A stretch of DNA of 37,359 nt from JAHEDH01 sp965364515 (GTDB taxonomy: Bacteria; Actinomycetota; Acidimicrobiia; Spongiisociales; ZC4RG35). How positions within the stretch are numbered: the stretch's first letter is position 1; each line of letters opens with the position of its first letter. Shown here in pieces: positions 16,476 to 24,709 of this stretch. The position numbers were made by a program, and so were the translations under genes. The DNA is taken from contig CBDTXZ010000005.1 in NCBI GenBank assembly GCA_965364515.1, forward strand, positions 1-37,359, read 5' to 3'. The notes below the pieces were generated by a model. The model saw nothing but the letters and a program-made list of their open reading frames with translations. It did no database searches and was not told the origin of the DNA.

Positions 16476-17492
16476 TCAGCCAGACCGCTCCTCGTGGCCA
16501 CCGAACTGCTCACGCATCGCCGAGAGCAACTTGTCGCCGTAGTCACCCTGGTCTCGGGAGGAGAAGCGCTGATACAACGACGAGGCGAGCACATTGATCG
16601 GGACGCCGAGATCCACCGCCGCCTGCACGGTCCAGCGGCCCTCTCCGGAGTCGGAGACGTGGCCCTCGAAATCCTCGAGCTCGGGGTCTTCGAGCAGGGC
16701 GGCGGCCGTCAGGTCCAGCAACCAGGAGCCGATGACGCTTCCCCGTCGCCACACCTCGGCGATCTCGGGGATGTCGAAGTCGAATTGGTAGTACTGCGGG
16801 TCTCGCAACGGAGCAGTCTCGGCGTCCTTCACCATCTCTCCGCGTCCGAGGCCGGCTCTGGAGAGAACTGCGAATCCTTCGGCGTATGCGGCCATCATGC
16901 CGTACTCGATGCCGTTGTGGACCATCTTGACGAAGTGGCCCGCTCCGGCCGGTCCGCAGTGGAGCCAACCGCGTTCGGCAGTCGCCGGCTCACCCGATCG
17001 CCCGACGGTGCGCGGCTCGGCGTCGACCCCGGGGGCGAGCGTGTCGAAAATCGGTGACAGGTCCGACACGGGATCGTCTTCGCCGCCCACCATCAGGCAG
17101 TAGCCGCGGTCGAGCCCGAAGACTCCTCCCGACACGCCGACGTCGACATGGTGGATCCCGACCGGTGCGAGCTCGGCATGGCGATCGACGTCGTCGCGGT
17201 AGAAGGAGTTGCCTCCATCGATCACCGTGTCACCGGGCTCCAGATGCCCGGCCAGTTCGTCGATCACAGCGTCAGCGAACGCCGCTGGGACCATCACCCA
17301 GACTCGCCGCGGTGCTTCGAGTTCGGCACACAGCTCCTGCAGCGAGGCGACCCCGGTGATGATTCCCTCGGAAGACAGTTCGGCGACGGCATCGGGGGAG
17401 ATGTCGTAGCCGACCACCTCATGACCATCCGCCGTCAGCCGGCGGGACATGTTGGCTCCCATCCTGCCGAGACCGATCATCCCAAGTTGCAT
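16476..17492 (-). CDS. gnd: 6-phosphogluconate dehydrogenase, decarboxylating (short, GndA-like)
   Basis: 338 residues, shorter than the roughly 470-residue E. coli enzyme and typical of the short bacterial class. It oxidatively decarboxylates 6-phosphogluconate to ribulose 5-phosphate. The N-terminal dinucleotide motif is GLGRMG; DVGVSGGVFG and HFVKMVHNGIEYGMM carry the substrate-binding and catalytic Lys/Asn residues, and GEGRWTVQAAVDLGVP is characteristic. Cofactor choice (NAD or NADP) is not certain. ATG at 17492 has GGAG at 7 nt; the GTG two codons earlier would be too close to it. A likely -10 (TAGAGT, 17522-17527) gives a leader of about 20 nt. The product ribulose 5-phosphate feeds PRPP and so purine synthesis. 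Confidence 0.93.
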   Translation of the reverse strand: MQLGMIGLGRMGANMSRRLTADGHEVVGYDISPDAVAELSSEGIITGVASLQELCAELEAPRRVWVMVPAAFADAVIDELAGHLEPGDTVIDGGNSFYRDDVDRHAELAPVGIHHVDVGVSGGVFGLDRGYCLMVGGEDDPVSDLSPIFDTLAPGVDAEPRTVGRSGEPATAERGWLHCGPAGAGHFVKMVHNGIEYGMMAAYAEGFAVLSRAGLGRGEMVKDAETAPLRDPQYYQFDFDIPEIAEVWRRGSVIGSWLLDLTAAALLEDPELEDFEGHVSDSGEGRWTVQAAVDLGVPINVLASSLYQRFSSRDQGDYGDKLLSAMREQFGGHEERSG

Positions 17493-17577
17493 ACTCACGC
17501 TCCACTCGTTCGACCCCGTCGACTCTACGAGGGGCGGTGGTCAACCCTTCTCCGGGAGTCCTGGTCGATGACTCGCT

Positions 17578-18594
17578 TCACCGATCGGTGTAGTGGACAC
17601 CCGGGAGGTCGCGGAGGCGCATGGCGGCCTCTTCGGCAGTGATGTCACGCTGTGACTCGCCGAGCAGTTCGTATCCGACCATGAACTTCCGCACCGAGGC
17701 GGAGCGGAGCAGTGGGGGATAGAAGTGGGCATGCACCGTCCAGTGATCACCGCTCGAAGAGAACGGTGCGTTGTGCCAGCCCATCGAATAGGGGAACGGG
17801 TACTCGAAGAGGTTGTCGTAGCGGACGAGGAGTTGCTTGAGCGCCTCGGCGAGCTGCTCCGATTGGGTCGTGTCCAGGTCGGTGAGCCGGGGTGCGCTCC
17901 GCTTGGGGACGAGCAGCGTCTCGAACGGCCAGACGGCCCAGAACGGGACGACGGCCAGCCAGTGGTCGTTCTCGAACACGACCCGTTCGCCCCCGACCTC
18001 CTGGGCGACGTAGTCCTCGAGGATCGTGCGCCCGTGCTCGGCGAAGTAGCGGTCCTGTTTGTCGTCTTCGGCCGCGGCCTGCATCGGCAGGATCGAGCCG
18101 GCCCAGATCTGACCGTGAGGGTGCGGGTTGGAGGCACCCATCTCCTCGCCCCGATTCTCGAAGATCTGCACCCAGCGGTGATCGGGACCGAGATCGTCGA
18201 GTTGCTCCTGCCAGAGATCGATGACGATTCCGATCTCTTCGAGAGACATGCGGGCCATGGTCAGGTCGTGGCGAGGCGAGAAGCAGATGACCCGGCAGGT
18301 CCCTTCCTCCCCTTCGGCGACCATCAAACCGTCCGTCTGGATCTGCCTCCCGGTTTCGGGTCGGAGTGCGGCGAAGTCGTTCGTGAACACGAATGTGGTG
18401 TCGTACTCGGGATTCTGCTCGCCGCCGACCCGGCCGTTGCCAGGACACAGATAGCAGCCGGGATCATGTCCGGGGAGGTCGGCGACGGTCGAGTCACCTG
18501 TGGCGCCCTGCCACGGACGGTTGGTGCGGCCCGCAGAGACGAGCACCCACTCCCCGGTGAGCGGGTTCAACCTGCGATGGGGGCCTTCGAGCAC
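17578..18594 (-). CDS. galT: Galactose-1-phosphate uridylyltransferase
   Basis: 338 residues. Leloir pathway enzyme that exchanges UMP between UDP-glucose and galactose 1-phosphate. The catalytic His is in NPHPHGQIW (His158-Pro-His160). CYLCPGN (Cys47, Cys50) supplies zinc ligands. GPHRRLNPLTGEWVLVS is the family N-terminus. GTG at 18594 fits both that N-terminus and a TACATT 7 nt upstream (leaderless). It follows the beta-galactosidase gene on the same strand by 85 bp. galK and galE are not in the window. Confidence 0.94.
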   Translation of the reverse strand: MLEGPHRRLNPLTGEWVLVSAGRTNRPWQGATGDSTVADLPGHDPGCYLCPGNGRVGGEQNPEYDTTFVFTNDFAALRPETGRQIQTDGLMVAEGEEGTCRVICFSPRHDLTMARMSLEEIGIVIDLWQEQLDDLGPDHRWVQIFENRGEEMGASNPHPHGQIWAGSILPMQAAAEDDKQDRYFAEHGRTILEDYVAQEVGGERVVFENDHWLAVVPFWAVWPFETLLVPKRSAPRLTDLDTTQSEQLAEALKQLLVRYDNLFEYPFPYSMGWHNAPFSSSGDHWTVHAHFYPPLLRSASVRKFMVGYELLGESQRDITAEEAAMRLRDLPGVHYTDR

Positions 18595-18601
18595 GGTGTC
18601 C

Positions 18602-18607
18602 AATGTA
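18602..18607 (-). promoter_or_regulatory. -10 element of leaderless galT transcript
   Basis: Minus-strand TACATT, 7 nt, then GTG 18594. No Shine-Dalgarno is visible, and this supports the chosen start. Confidence 0.5.
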
Positions 18608-18679
18608 CCGCTTGCGGTGTGCCGCGCGCCATCGCTGGCGGGGCGCAACCTCTGATCTACCTGCGCGGATCGCCCTGGC

Positions 18680-20500
18680 TCACTGCGAGCTCGTGACCAG
18701 CCTCGTGTCGTGGTCGATCGTCCAGAGGGCACCGTCTCGGTGGAAGCGCTCGATGTTGCCGCCGATCGGTGTCAGCCCCGTCCGGTCCTTGAGGAGAGCC
18801 TGCCAGGAGTCCCGATCGGTGAAGCCGGCATAGGTGAGCCCGCCCTTGGTGACGACCGCAGGACTCCCATCCAGATAGGTGGCGCCCCCGTACCTCGCGA
18901 CGATCTCGGCCGACTCCACCTCGAGCACGTCCGTCCAGATTCCCGCCGGCGTCCCCCACGGTTCGATCGTCACCGGCAGGTTCTGACTCGTCGGTTCGAT
19001 GACCCGCGCCCCGAGGCGTTGGCTGAGCCCGGCAGGCAGCGGCTCGTTGCTCCAGGCGTTCTCGCGGTCGATCACGAGACTGCGTGCGCCGAGCACGATC
19101 TCGGTGCCTGCGTCCAGGGCTCGCTCGATCGCTTCGATCCGTTCAGGTGTCGAGATCTGCATGGCGGGGGCCAGCACGAGGTCGAACACGGTCAGGTCGT
19201 CGGTCGAATCCACGATGGCGACGTCGAGCCCGAGATTGCGAGCCGCACGGTATGCCTCGAACAGCAGGCCCCGGTGGGTGAGCCCTCTCCGGTGCGGATT
19301 GATCTCGAGCGCCCATGCATCCTTGTACGAGTGAATGATCGCCACCCTGGGTTTCGGCTTCGGAAGCGAGGCGCGTTTGATCTCCGTGATCGTCGACCGG
19401 ACCTCCTCGAAGACCCGTTCCGGCGTCCCGTCGTGACGGAGCAACCCGGTGTGATACTGCTCTTGACCGTACCTGGCTGCGCGCCAGCGGAACACCAGCG
19501 ACGCGTCGTAGCCGTGCAGGGCTGCTTGCCACAGCCACACCCGGGCCTGCCCATGTGGCACCTGAGGGTTCTCGTCGGTCCAGTTGACCGGTCCCACCTG
19601 CTGCTCCATCACCCAGGCCTGCCCGTCCAACCCCGACGCCGTGGCATGGAGATCGAGCAGATAGGCGGTGTCGAAGGGCGTCGCGACGCCGTGCGGATAG
19701 TTGTCCATCGATGCGACGCCCCCGAGTCGAGCGACCGCGCGCGCATCGACGTTCAGGTCCTCGCAGTACAGGTTCGTCGTGATCGGCATCTCGGTCGCAA
19801 TCGACGTCTCGATTCGCTCGAACTGGGCCCGGAGGAAGGCGACCGACTGGTCGGAGGCGAACTTCTTGTGGGCCAGTCTGAGCGCAGGATGCTGTGAGGT
19901 CATCGTCTCTCTGGGAAGCCTCACGGAGGCGAAGTCCGGATAGGTCTGGGACCAGAAGACGGTTCCCCAGGCCTCGTTGAGCGCGTCGATCGTCCCGAAG
20001 CGGTCTTCGAGCCAATGCGAGAACGCCGCTTCGCACTCCGCGCACCAGCAGCGAGCCGAATCGTGGTTCCCAGGCTCGTTGTCGACCTGCCACCCGCTGA
20101 TCGAGGGATGGTCGCCGTACCGTTCGACCAGCGCGTCGGTGATCCGAAGCGACTCGCGCCGGTACGTCTTGGAGGTCGTGCAGGTGTGTCGCCGAGATCC
20201 GTAGGCAACCCGGTCACCTCGCTGATCGGTGATGAGGATGTCGGGGTGCGCCCGCATCATCCAGACCGGAGGTGTCGCCGTCGGAGTCCCGAGTACCACG
20301 CCCATTCCGGCACCTGCAATCAGCTCTATCACCGTGTCGAGCCACTCCCAATCGAAACGACCCGGTGTCGGTTCGATCCTCGCCCACGCGAACTCGCCGA
20401 TGCGAACCAGGTCGAGTCCGAGGTCGGCCATCATCTCGACGTCGGTACGCCATCGCGCCTCGGGCCATTGTTCGGGGTACCAGCACACACCAAAGTCCAT
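18680..20500 (-). CDS. GH42 beta-galactosidase
   Basis: 606 residues. Hydrolyses terminal beta-galactosides in the cytoplasm (no signal peptide). Starts with the family opening DFGVCWYPEQWPE. The acid/base is Glu142 in WQVDNEPG and the nucleophile is Glu299 in WVMEQQVGPVNW. Cys107, Cys151, Cys153 and Cys156 match the zinc cluster of clostridial/Thermus-type GH42 enzymes. After the TIM barrel come the trimerisation domain (VAIIHSYKDAWALEINP) and a small C-terminal beta domain. It is a likely partner of galT, and perhaps of the sugar ABC importer 5 kb away. ATG at 20500 has CATAAT 6 nt upstream. Confidence 0.95.
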   Translation of the reverse strand: MDFGVCWYPEQWPEARWRTDVEMMADLGLDLVRIGEFAWARIEPTPGRFDWEWLDTVIELIAGAGMGVVLGTPTATPPVWMMRAHPDILITDQRGDRVAYGSRRHTCTTSKTYRRESLRITDALVERYGDHPSISGWQVDNEPGNHDSARCWCAECEAAFSHWLEDRFGTIDALNEAWGTVFWSQTYPDFASVRLPRETMTSQHPALRLAHKKFASDQSVAFLRAQFERIETSIATEMPITTNLYCEDLNVDARAVARLGGVASMDNYPHGVATPFDTAYLLDLHATASGLDGQAWVMEQQVGPVNWTDENPQVPHGQARVWLWQAALHGYDASLVFRWRAARYGQEQYHTGLLRHDGTPERVFEEVRSTITEIKRASLPKPKPRVAIIHSYKDAWALEINPHRRGLTHRGLLFEAYRAARNLGLDVAIVDSTDDLTVFDLVLAPAMQISTPERIEAIERALDAGTEIVLGARSLVIDRENAWSNEPLPAGLSQRLGARVIEPTSQNLPVTIEPWGTPAGIWTDVLEVESAEIVARYGGATYLDGSPAVVTKGGLTYAGFTDRDSWQALLKDRTGLTPIGGNIERFHRDGALWTIDHDTRLVTSSQ

Positions 20501-20506
20501 CGTGCC

Positions 20507-20512
20507 ATTATG
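20507..20512 (-). promoter_or_regulatory. -10 element of leaderless beta-galactosidase transcript
   Basis: Minus-strand CATAAT, 6 nt, then ATG 20500. The first base deviates from TANNNT. Confidence 0.45.
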
Positions 20513-20627
20513 CGTCGTCCGGTGTCACGGCGGGGCCCTCAGGGTGCCATCACGCAGAGGACTCCTGTCGGTGATGCTCGGCCGGAGAAGTGTTCGTGGT
20601 GAATCGTCGTGTGGGGACGACCGACCG

Positions 20628-21209
20628 CTACTCGAGAAAGCGGAAGCTGGCGAAGATGTCCTGGACGGTCCCGGTCAAGCGTTCGAGGGTCGCAGCGTGA
20701 GCGAAGAAGGTGATCTCCCACGCCCGATTCGCCTCATCGAGGATGATCAGACGCGAGATGCCTATCGTCACGCCGTTCTCTGTGGACGTGAGGGTGATGC
20801 CCCTCGCCGGTGCGCCGTCGACCGTCACGTTGACGACCTCGAGGATCTCGACCCCGGGCAGCGTCTCCTGGAGCCGTGAAACCTCTCCCTCGAAATACGC
20901 CACAGCCGGGAGATCGGCAGGCAGATCGCCCACATTGACGTTGAAGTTGGGGATGTACCCGTCTGCAGCCGAGGGTGCGGTCACCTCGAAGAGCGAGTCG
21001 ACGGTGTCGAGTCGTGCCGTCCATCCGGTCGGCTGATCGATGGCGAATCCGAGCTCTGGGACCTCGACGGTTGTCAGGGCTTCGATCGGTTGATCGTCCA
21101 CTTGAGATGTCGATGGGGTCGAGTCGTCCACGGCGGACGCGTCTGAACCGGAGTCGGAACAGGCGGTGAGTGCGAGAACGACAACGAGCACCGAAGCGAT
21201 GCGTGTCAT
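20628..21209 (-). CDS. Small exported lipoprotein, DcrB/PsbP-like fold
   Basis: 193 residues. It has a signal peptide with lipobox LALTAC (Cys17), a Ser/Asp-rich linker, then a domain of the type seen in DcrB/LpqN/PsbP-like proteins. That domain runs VPELGFAIDQPTGWTAR, a central NVNVGDLPADLPA..YFEGEVSRL, and the ending TVQDIFASFRFLE, which is the usual last helix-strand of this fold. It should sit on the outer face of the cytoplasmic membrane. The role is unknown. ATG at 21209 is preceded by TAACCT at 7 nt. It lies upstream of the beta-galactosidase gene by 127 bp with no other link. Confidence 0.8.
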   Translation of the reverse strand: MTRIASVLVVVLALTACSDSGSDASAVDDSTPSTSQVDDQPIEALTTVEVPELGFAIDQPTGWTARLDTVDSLFEVTAPSAADGYIPNFNVNVGDLPADLPAVAYFEGEVSRLQETLPGVEILEVVNVTVDGAPARGITLTSTENGVTIGISRLIILDEANRAWEITFFAHAATLERLTGTVQDIFASFRFLE

Positions 21210-21216
21210 TCACGCC

Positions 21217-21222
21217 AGGTTA
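21217..21222 (-). promoter_or_regulatory. -10 element of leaderless lipoprotein transcript
   Basis: Minus-strand TAACCT, 7 nt, then ATG 21209. Confidence 0.5.
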
Positions 21223-21245
21223 CCGGTCCCTGAGAGCTGCGCAGC

Positions 21246-21251
21246 TACGTT
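21246..21251 (+). promoter_or_regulatory. -10 element of leaderless thioesterase transcript
   Basis: TACGTT, 6 nt, then ATG 21258. It is divergent from the lipoprotein promoter, whose -10 lies only about 24 bp away, so the two cores are back to back in 48 bp. Confidence 0.5.
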
Positions 21252-21257
21252 GACCGC

Positions 21258-21641
21258 ATGGCGATGACCCCCGACCAGATGCTGGCTGACGACCGATACG
21301 CCGCGATGCTCGGCGTCGAGCTCACAGGAACCGATCCGATCCAGGTTTCGATGACGATCGGGCCACAGCACCTCAATTTCCTGGGGGTGACGCATGGCGG
21401 TGCGATGTTCTCTCTCGCGGATTGCGCGTTTGCGCTCGCATCCAATGCCGCAGGCGCTCGCGCAGTCGCCATCGACACCCATCTGGTGCTGACCGGAGGT
21501 TCCAAGGAGGGGGATGTGCTCGTCGCCACGGCCGAGGAGACGACCAGGGGGAGAAAGCTCGGAACATACCGGATCGTTGTGGAACGTTCCGGAGAGCGGA
21601 TCGTCGGGCTCTTCACGGGGACCGTCCACATCTCGTCGTGA
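21258..21641 (+). CDS. PaaI-family hotdog-fold thioesterase
   Basis: 127 residues, one hotdog domain. NFLGVTHGGAMFSLADCAFALASN contains the family's HGG turn and catalytic Asp, followed by AVAIDTHLVLTGGSKEGDVLVATAEE as strand pairs. It hydrolyses acyl-CoA thioesters in the cytoplasm; PaaI acts on hydroxyphenylacetyl-CoA, but no phenylacetate genes are near, so the substrate is unknown. It is a single gene, 54 bp before the LCP gene. Confidence 0.88.
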   Translation: MAMTPDQMLADDRYAAMLGVELTGTDPIQVSMTIGPQHLNFLGVTHGGAMFSLADCAFALASNAAGARAVAIDTHLVLTGGSKEGDVLVATAEETTRGRKLGTYRIVVERSGERIVGLFTGTVHISS

Positions 21642-21681
21642 TCTCCCGGGGCTGATGACGGGTCTGCCGCGAAGCCAGTCG

Positions 21682-21687
21682 TAGACT
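21682..21687 (+). promoter_or_regulatory. Probable -10 element of the LCP gene
   Basis: TAGACT, 8 nt, then ATG 21696: leaderless or nearly so. Confidence 0.4.
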
Positions 21688-21695
21688 CGCAGTCG

Positions 21696-22859
21696 ATGGA
21701 TCGCATCCTCGATTGGATTCGGGCCAAACCTCTCAAGGCCTCACTCACGGTGGTCATCGGGCTCGTGCTCGGTGTCGGCGTCTTCGTAGCCGTTCAAGCG
21801 GTCAGCGCGGTCAACTCGATCACAACCGAGGAGTTCGACCCCGGGCTCGCCGACCAGACCATGTCCACCCGTTCCGAACAGGACATCGCCGACCAGCTCG
21901 CCGCCAGGGAGGCACAGCTACGAGCCGAGGCCGAGGCCCAAATCGCCAGTGCGCTGACGGACGCCGAGATCCAGGCTCTTCTCGACGAGCTCGAAGAGCA
22001 GCGGAGCGTCGACGAGGAGTTCGTGGTCCCGAACACGGCCAGTCCGGCCCTACCGGACGGGATGTTCAACTCCGTGTTGTTGATCGGCGCCGACGCATCC
22101 GGCTTCCTCGCCGATGTCATCATCTACGTCATCTTGCCGTCTGACGGATCCACGCCGATGATGGTCTCGCTGCCCCGGGACCTCTACCTCTCCGATTCGT
22201 GTCACGGGGGATATGCGCGAATCAACGGCGCCCTCGGCGGGTGCTCGGGAGTCGCATCGGGGCCGGAGTTGCTGTCACTCACCGTCGAGGACTTCACGGG
22301 AATCGAGGTAGACCATTTCGCCAGGATCAACTTCTCGGGTTTCGAATGGGTGGTCGACCAGTTGGGCGGCACGACGGTGTGCGTGGGAGACCGGCCGATC
22401 CGCGACCCGAAGTCGGGGCTGGAGCTAGCCCCCGGATGTCACGAAGCAGACGGGAAGACGACCCTGGCCTGGGTGCGCTCCCGCAACCCGGAGTTCCAGA
22501 ACGAGGCGGGCGAGTGGACCAGGCCCGGTGGCAGCGACTTCGATCGCCAGGTGAAGCAGCAGGAGATCCTGTTCCAGCTGGCGAACAAGCTGACGTCGGT
22601 TTCGTCGGTGGGTGCGCTCTCTGAGATCCTTGGGAACCTCTCCAGCGTCGTCCGGACCGATTCGGGGTGGGGAGTCGGTGAGATGGCGTCGATGGCCTTC
22701 CAGTATCGAAGCATCGACTCCTCCTCCGTCCGGAGACTGTCGATCCGGATCCAGAACTACCGAACCCCCGGTGGCGCCCAGGTCCTCATTCCCGCCCAGC
22801 GGTTCAACGACACGCTGGCCGCCGCATACCCAGCCGCCGCCCGGTCAGCCGAGGAGTGA
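21696..22859 (+). CDS. LytR-CpsA-Psr (LCP) family cell-wall glycopolymer ligase
   Basis: 387 residues. It has a short cytoplasmic N-terminus, one membrane helix (about 17-35), then a Glu/Ala/Arg-rich helical stalk (about 55-110). The LCP domain begins NSVLLIGADASGFLADVIIYV, with SLPRDLYL, ARINGAL, HFARINFSGFEWVVDQLGG and LAWVRSRN. LCP enzymes attach teichoic-acid-like or arabinogalactan-like polymers to peptidoglycan from lipid carriers outside the membrane. The first motif lacks the usual RSDT and reads GFLADV, so the first acidic site is retained as Asp only. The 3' end overlaps the purB stop by 15 bp tail to tail. Confidence 0.88.
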   Translation: MDRILDWIRAKPLKASLTVVIGLVLGVGVFVAVQAVSAVNSITTEEFDPGLADQTMSTRSEQDIADQLAAREAQLRAEAEAQIASALTDAEIQALLDELEEQRSVDEEFVVPNTASPALPDGMFNSVLLIGADASGFLADVIIYVILPSDGSTPMMVSLPRDLYLSDSCHGGYARINGALGGCSGVASGPELLSLTVEDFTGIEVDHFARINFSGFEWVVDQLGGTTVCVGDRPIRDPKSGLELAPGCHEADGKTTLAWVRSRNPEFQNEAGEWTRPGGSDFDRQVKQQEILFQLANKLTSVSSVGALSEILGNLSSVVRTDSGWGVGEMASMAFQYRSIDSSSVRRLSIRIQNYRTPGGAQVLIPAQRFNDTLAAAYPAAARSAEE

Positions 22860-24146
22860 AACGGCTTCGAGCCTGTCGAAGACCTCGCCGGTGTTCCTGA
22901 GAAAGCGGGCTGGCTCGAAGCACCCGTCCAGCGTCTGAGGCGAGAGCGTCACTTCGGAATCCCGGGACAGGTGGTCTCTGAGGTGGCCACCCTGGTCCCA
23001 GGCCGCCATGGCGTTGCGCTGAACGATCCGATATGCGGCATCCCTCGACAGACCGCTCTCGATCAGTGCGAGCAGCACCGCTTGGGAATAGACGAGACCG
23101 CCCGTGGCCTCGAGGTTCGAGCTCATCCGGTCGACATCGACGACCAGTCGGTCGACGAGCGTCTCGAACTTCACGAGCATGTAGTCGAGTGCGAGGCAGG
23201 CGTCCGGCAGGACGATCCGCTCTGCCGACGAATGGCTGATGTCGCGTTCGTGCCAGAGCGCGACGTTCTCGAGGGCCGTCTGGGCGTATCCACGCAACAC
23301 CCGCGCCATACCGGTCATCCGCTCCGAGAGGATCGGATTTCGCTTGTGAGGCATCGCAGAGGAACCCTTCTGGCCGGGCCGGAACGCTTCGCGGGCCTCG
23401 CCCACCTCCGAGCGCTGGAGATGACGGATCTCGGTCGCAAATCGCTCGATCGATGCGCCGGTCAGTGCGATGGTCGAAACGAACTGGGCGTGCCGATCGC
23501 GATGCGTGACCTGGGTCGACGCATCCTCGATCCCGATCCCCAGCGCATCGCAGACGAATGCCTCGACCGATGGTGGCGTGTGCGCGTAGCTTCCCACCGC
23601 ACCGCTGATCTTGCCGACCGCGACGGCTCGGCGCGCCGCCGTCATGCGCTGATGGTCACGTTGGAGCTCGAACGCCCAGTTGGCGAGTTTGAGGCCGAAG
23701 CTCGTCGGCTCCGCCCAGATGCCGTGTGTCCTTCCGAGCATCGGGGTGTCACGGAACTCGAGTGCTCGACGTCGCACCGTCTCGAAGAGTCTCTCGATGC
23801 GTCGACACAGCAGGTCGGCGGCGTCGCGCATGAGGACCCCGTTCGCCGTGTCGAGCACGTCCGAGGATGTCAGCCCGAAGTGAATCCATTCGCCCCCGTC
23901 ACCCACGTTCGACGCCAGGAGATCGACGAATGCGGCCATGTCGTGATTCGTCACCGCCTCACGCTCGGCGACCTGCTCCGGCGTGGGGACGGCCGCACGG
24001 TGGGCGGCGTCGCCGGCGCCGGCCGGTGCGACGCCTTCGGCCACCCAAGCATCCACGACGAGCGCTTCGACCTCCTTCCAGGTGTCGAGTCGGTGCTGGT
24101 CGGACCAGATGGCGGCCATCTCGGGAAGGCTGTATCGAGGGATCAC
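22845..24146 (-). CDS. purB: Adenylosuccinate lyase
   Basis: 433 residues. It acts twice in purine synthesis: SAICAR to AICAR plus fumarate, and adenylosuccinate to AMP. PRYSLPEMAAIWSD is the family N-terminus. FGLTSSDVLDTAN, GRTHGIWAEPTSFG and the signature GSSAMPHKRNP are present. The start is uncertain. GTG at 24146 fits family length; TACCGT upstream is 15 nt from it but exactly 6 nt from an in-frame CTG at 24155, so a leaderless CTG start is possible. The coding end overlaps the LCP gene by 15 bp. Confidence 0.95.
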   Translation of the reverse strand: MIPRYSLPEMAAIWSDQHRLDTWKEVEALVVDAWVAEGVAPAGAGDAAHRAAVPTPEQVAEREAVTNHDMAAFVDLLASNVGDGGEWIHFGLTSSDVLDTANGVLMRDAADLLCRRIERLFETVRRRALEFRDTPMLGRTHGIWAEPTSFGLKLANWAFELQRDHQRMTAARRAVAVGKISGAVGSYAHTPPSVEAFVCDALGIGIEDASTQVTHRDRHAQFVSTIALTGASIERFATEIRHLQRSEVGEAREAFRPGQKGSSAMPHKRNPILSERMTGMARVLRGYAQTALENVALWHERDISHSSAERIVLPDACLALDYMLVKFETLVDRLVVDVDRMSSNLEATGGLVYSQAVLLALIESGLSRDAAYRIVQRNAMAAWDQGGHLRDHLSRDSEVTLSPQTLDGCFEPARFLRNTGEVFDRLEAVSLLG

Positions 24147-24209
24147 GGCGGGCAGTCTGACACGGTATATGCAGCGATGCACATCAGCTGTTGTACGCTT
24201 CGTGGTTGC

Positions 24210-24680
24210 ATGTCAAGACTCGTAGGGGGAATCGTCGCCTGTCTGATCGTCGCAGGCTGCAGCGCGTCCGAGACGTCGGACGCCGTCGAGCCGACGACGA
24301 CTCTGCCTCCATCGACGTTGGCTCTCGAAACGACCTCGACCACCGCCCTGAGCCCCGGTGACACCGTTCCGTTCGAGGACATCCCCCCACTCGCGTTGTA
24401 CCTGGCGGCGATCGACCGCGGCTTGGAAGGGACGGAGTACGAGGGCGACGTCTATCTGGATCCCGACTCGTACGTGAACGTCGGTCGTCTGTTCTGTTCA
24501 CTCCTCGAAGCCGACGTCACTCCCACCGGTGTGCTGGAGTCCTACATCACTGCGCTGGAGTCCGAGCCGGGGGAACTGTCGGACGACGATCTGGTGCTCG
24601 GCGGAGTGATCCTCGGTGCCAGCGTCCAGCTCATCTGTCCCGAGTACATCGAGGCACTCGAGGAGGTCACCGGTGAGTGA
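24210..24680 (+). CDS. Small lipoprotein, function unknown
   Basis: 156 residues. Signal peptide with lipobox LIVAGC (Cys17), a Thr/Ser/Pro-rich linker (TTTLPPSTLALETTSTT), then a compact acidic domain (LALYLAAIDRGLEGTEYEG; LFCSLLEADVTPTGVLESYI; VQLICPEYIEAL). Two cysteines could form a disulfide outside the cell. The short helical domain resembles DUF732-like actinobacterial exported proteins in size and Cys spacing, but this is only a guess. ATG at 24210; a possible -10, TACGCT (24194-24199), is 10 nt upstream. It is followed at 29 bp by another exported protein gene. Confidence 0.75.
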   Translation: MSRLVGGIVACLIVAGCSASETSDAVEPTTTLPPSTLALETTSTTALSPGDTVPFEDIPPLALYLAAIDRGLEGTEYEGDVYLDPDSYVNVGRLFCSLLEADVTPTGVLESYITALESEPGELSDDDLVLGGVILGASVQLICPEYIEALEEVTGE

Positions 24681-24709
24681 GGGTGTAACACTCAGAGTGA
24701 GGTGCGGAC

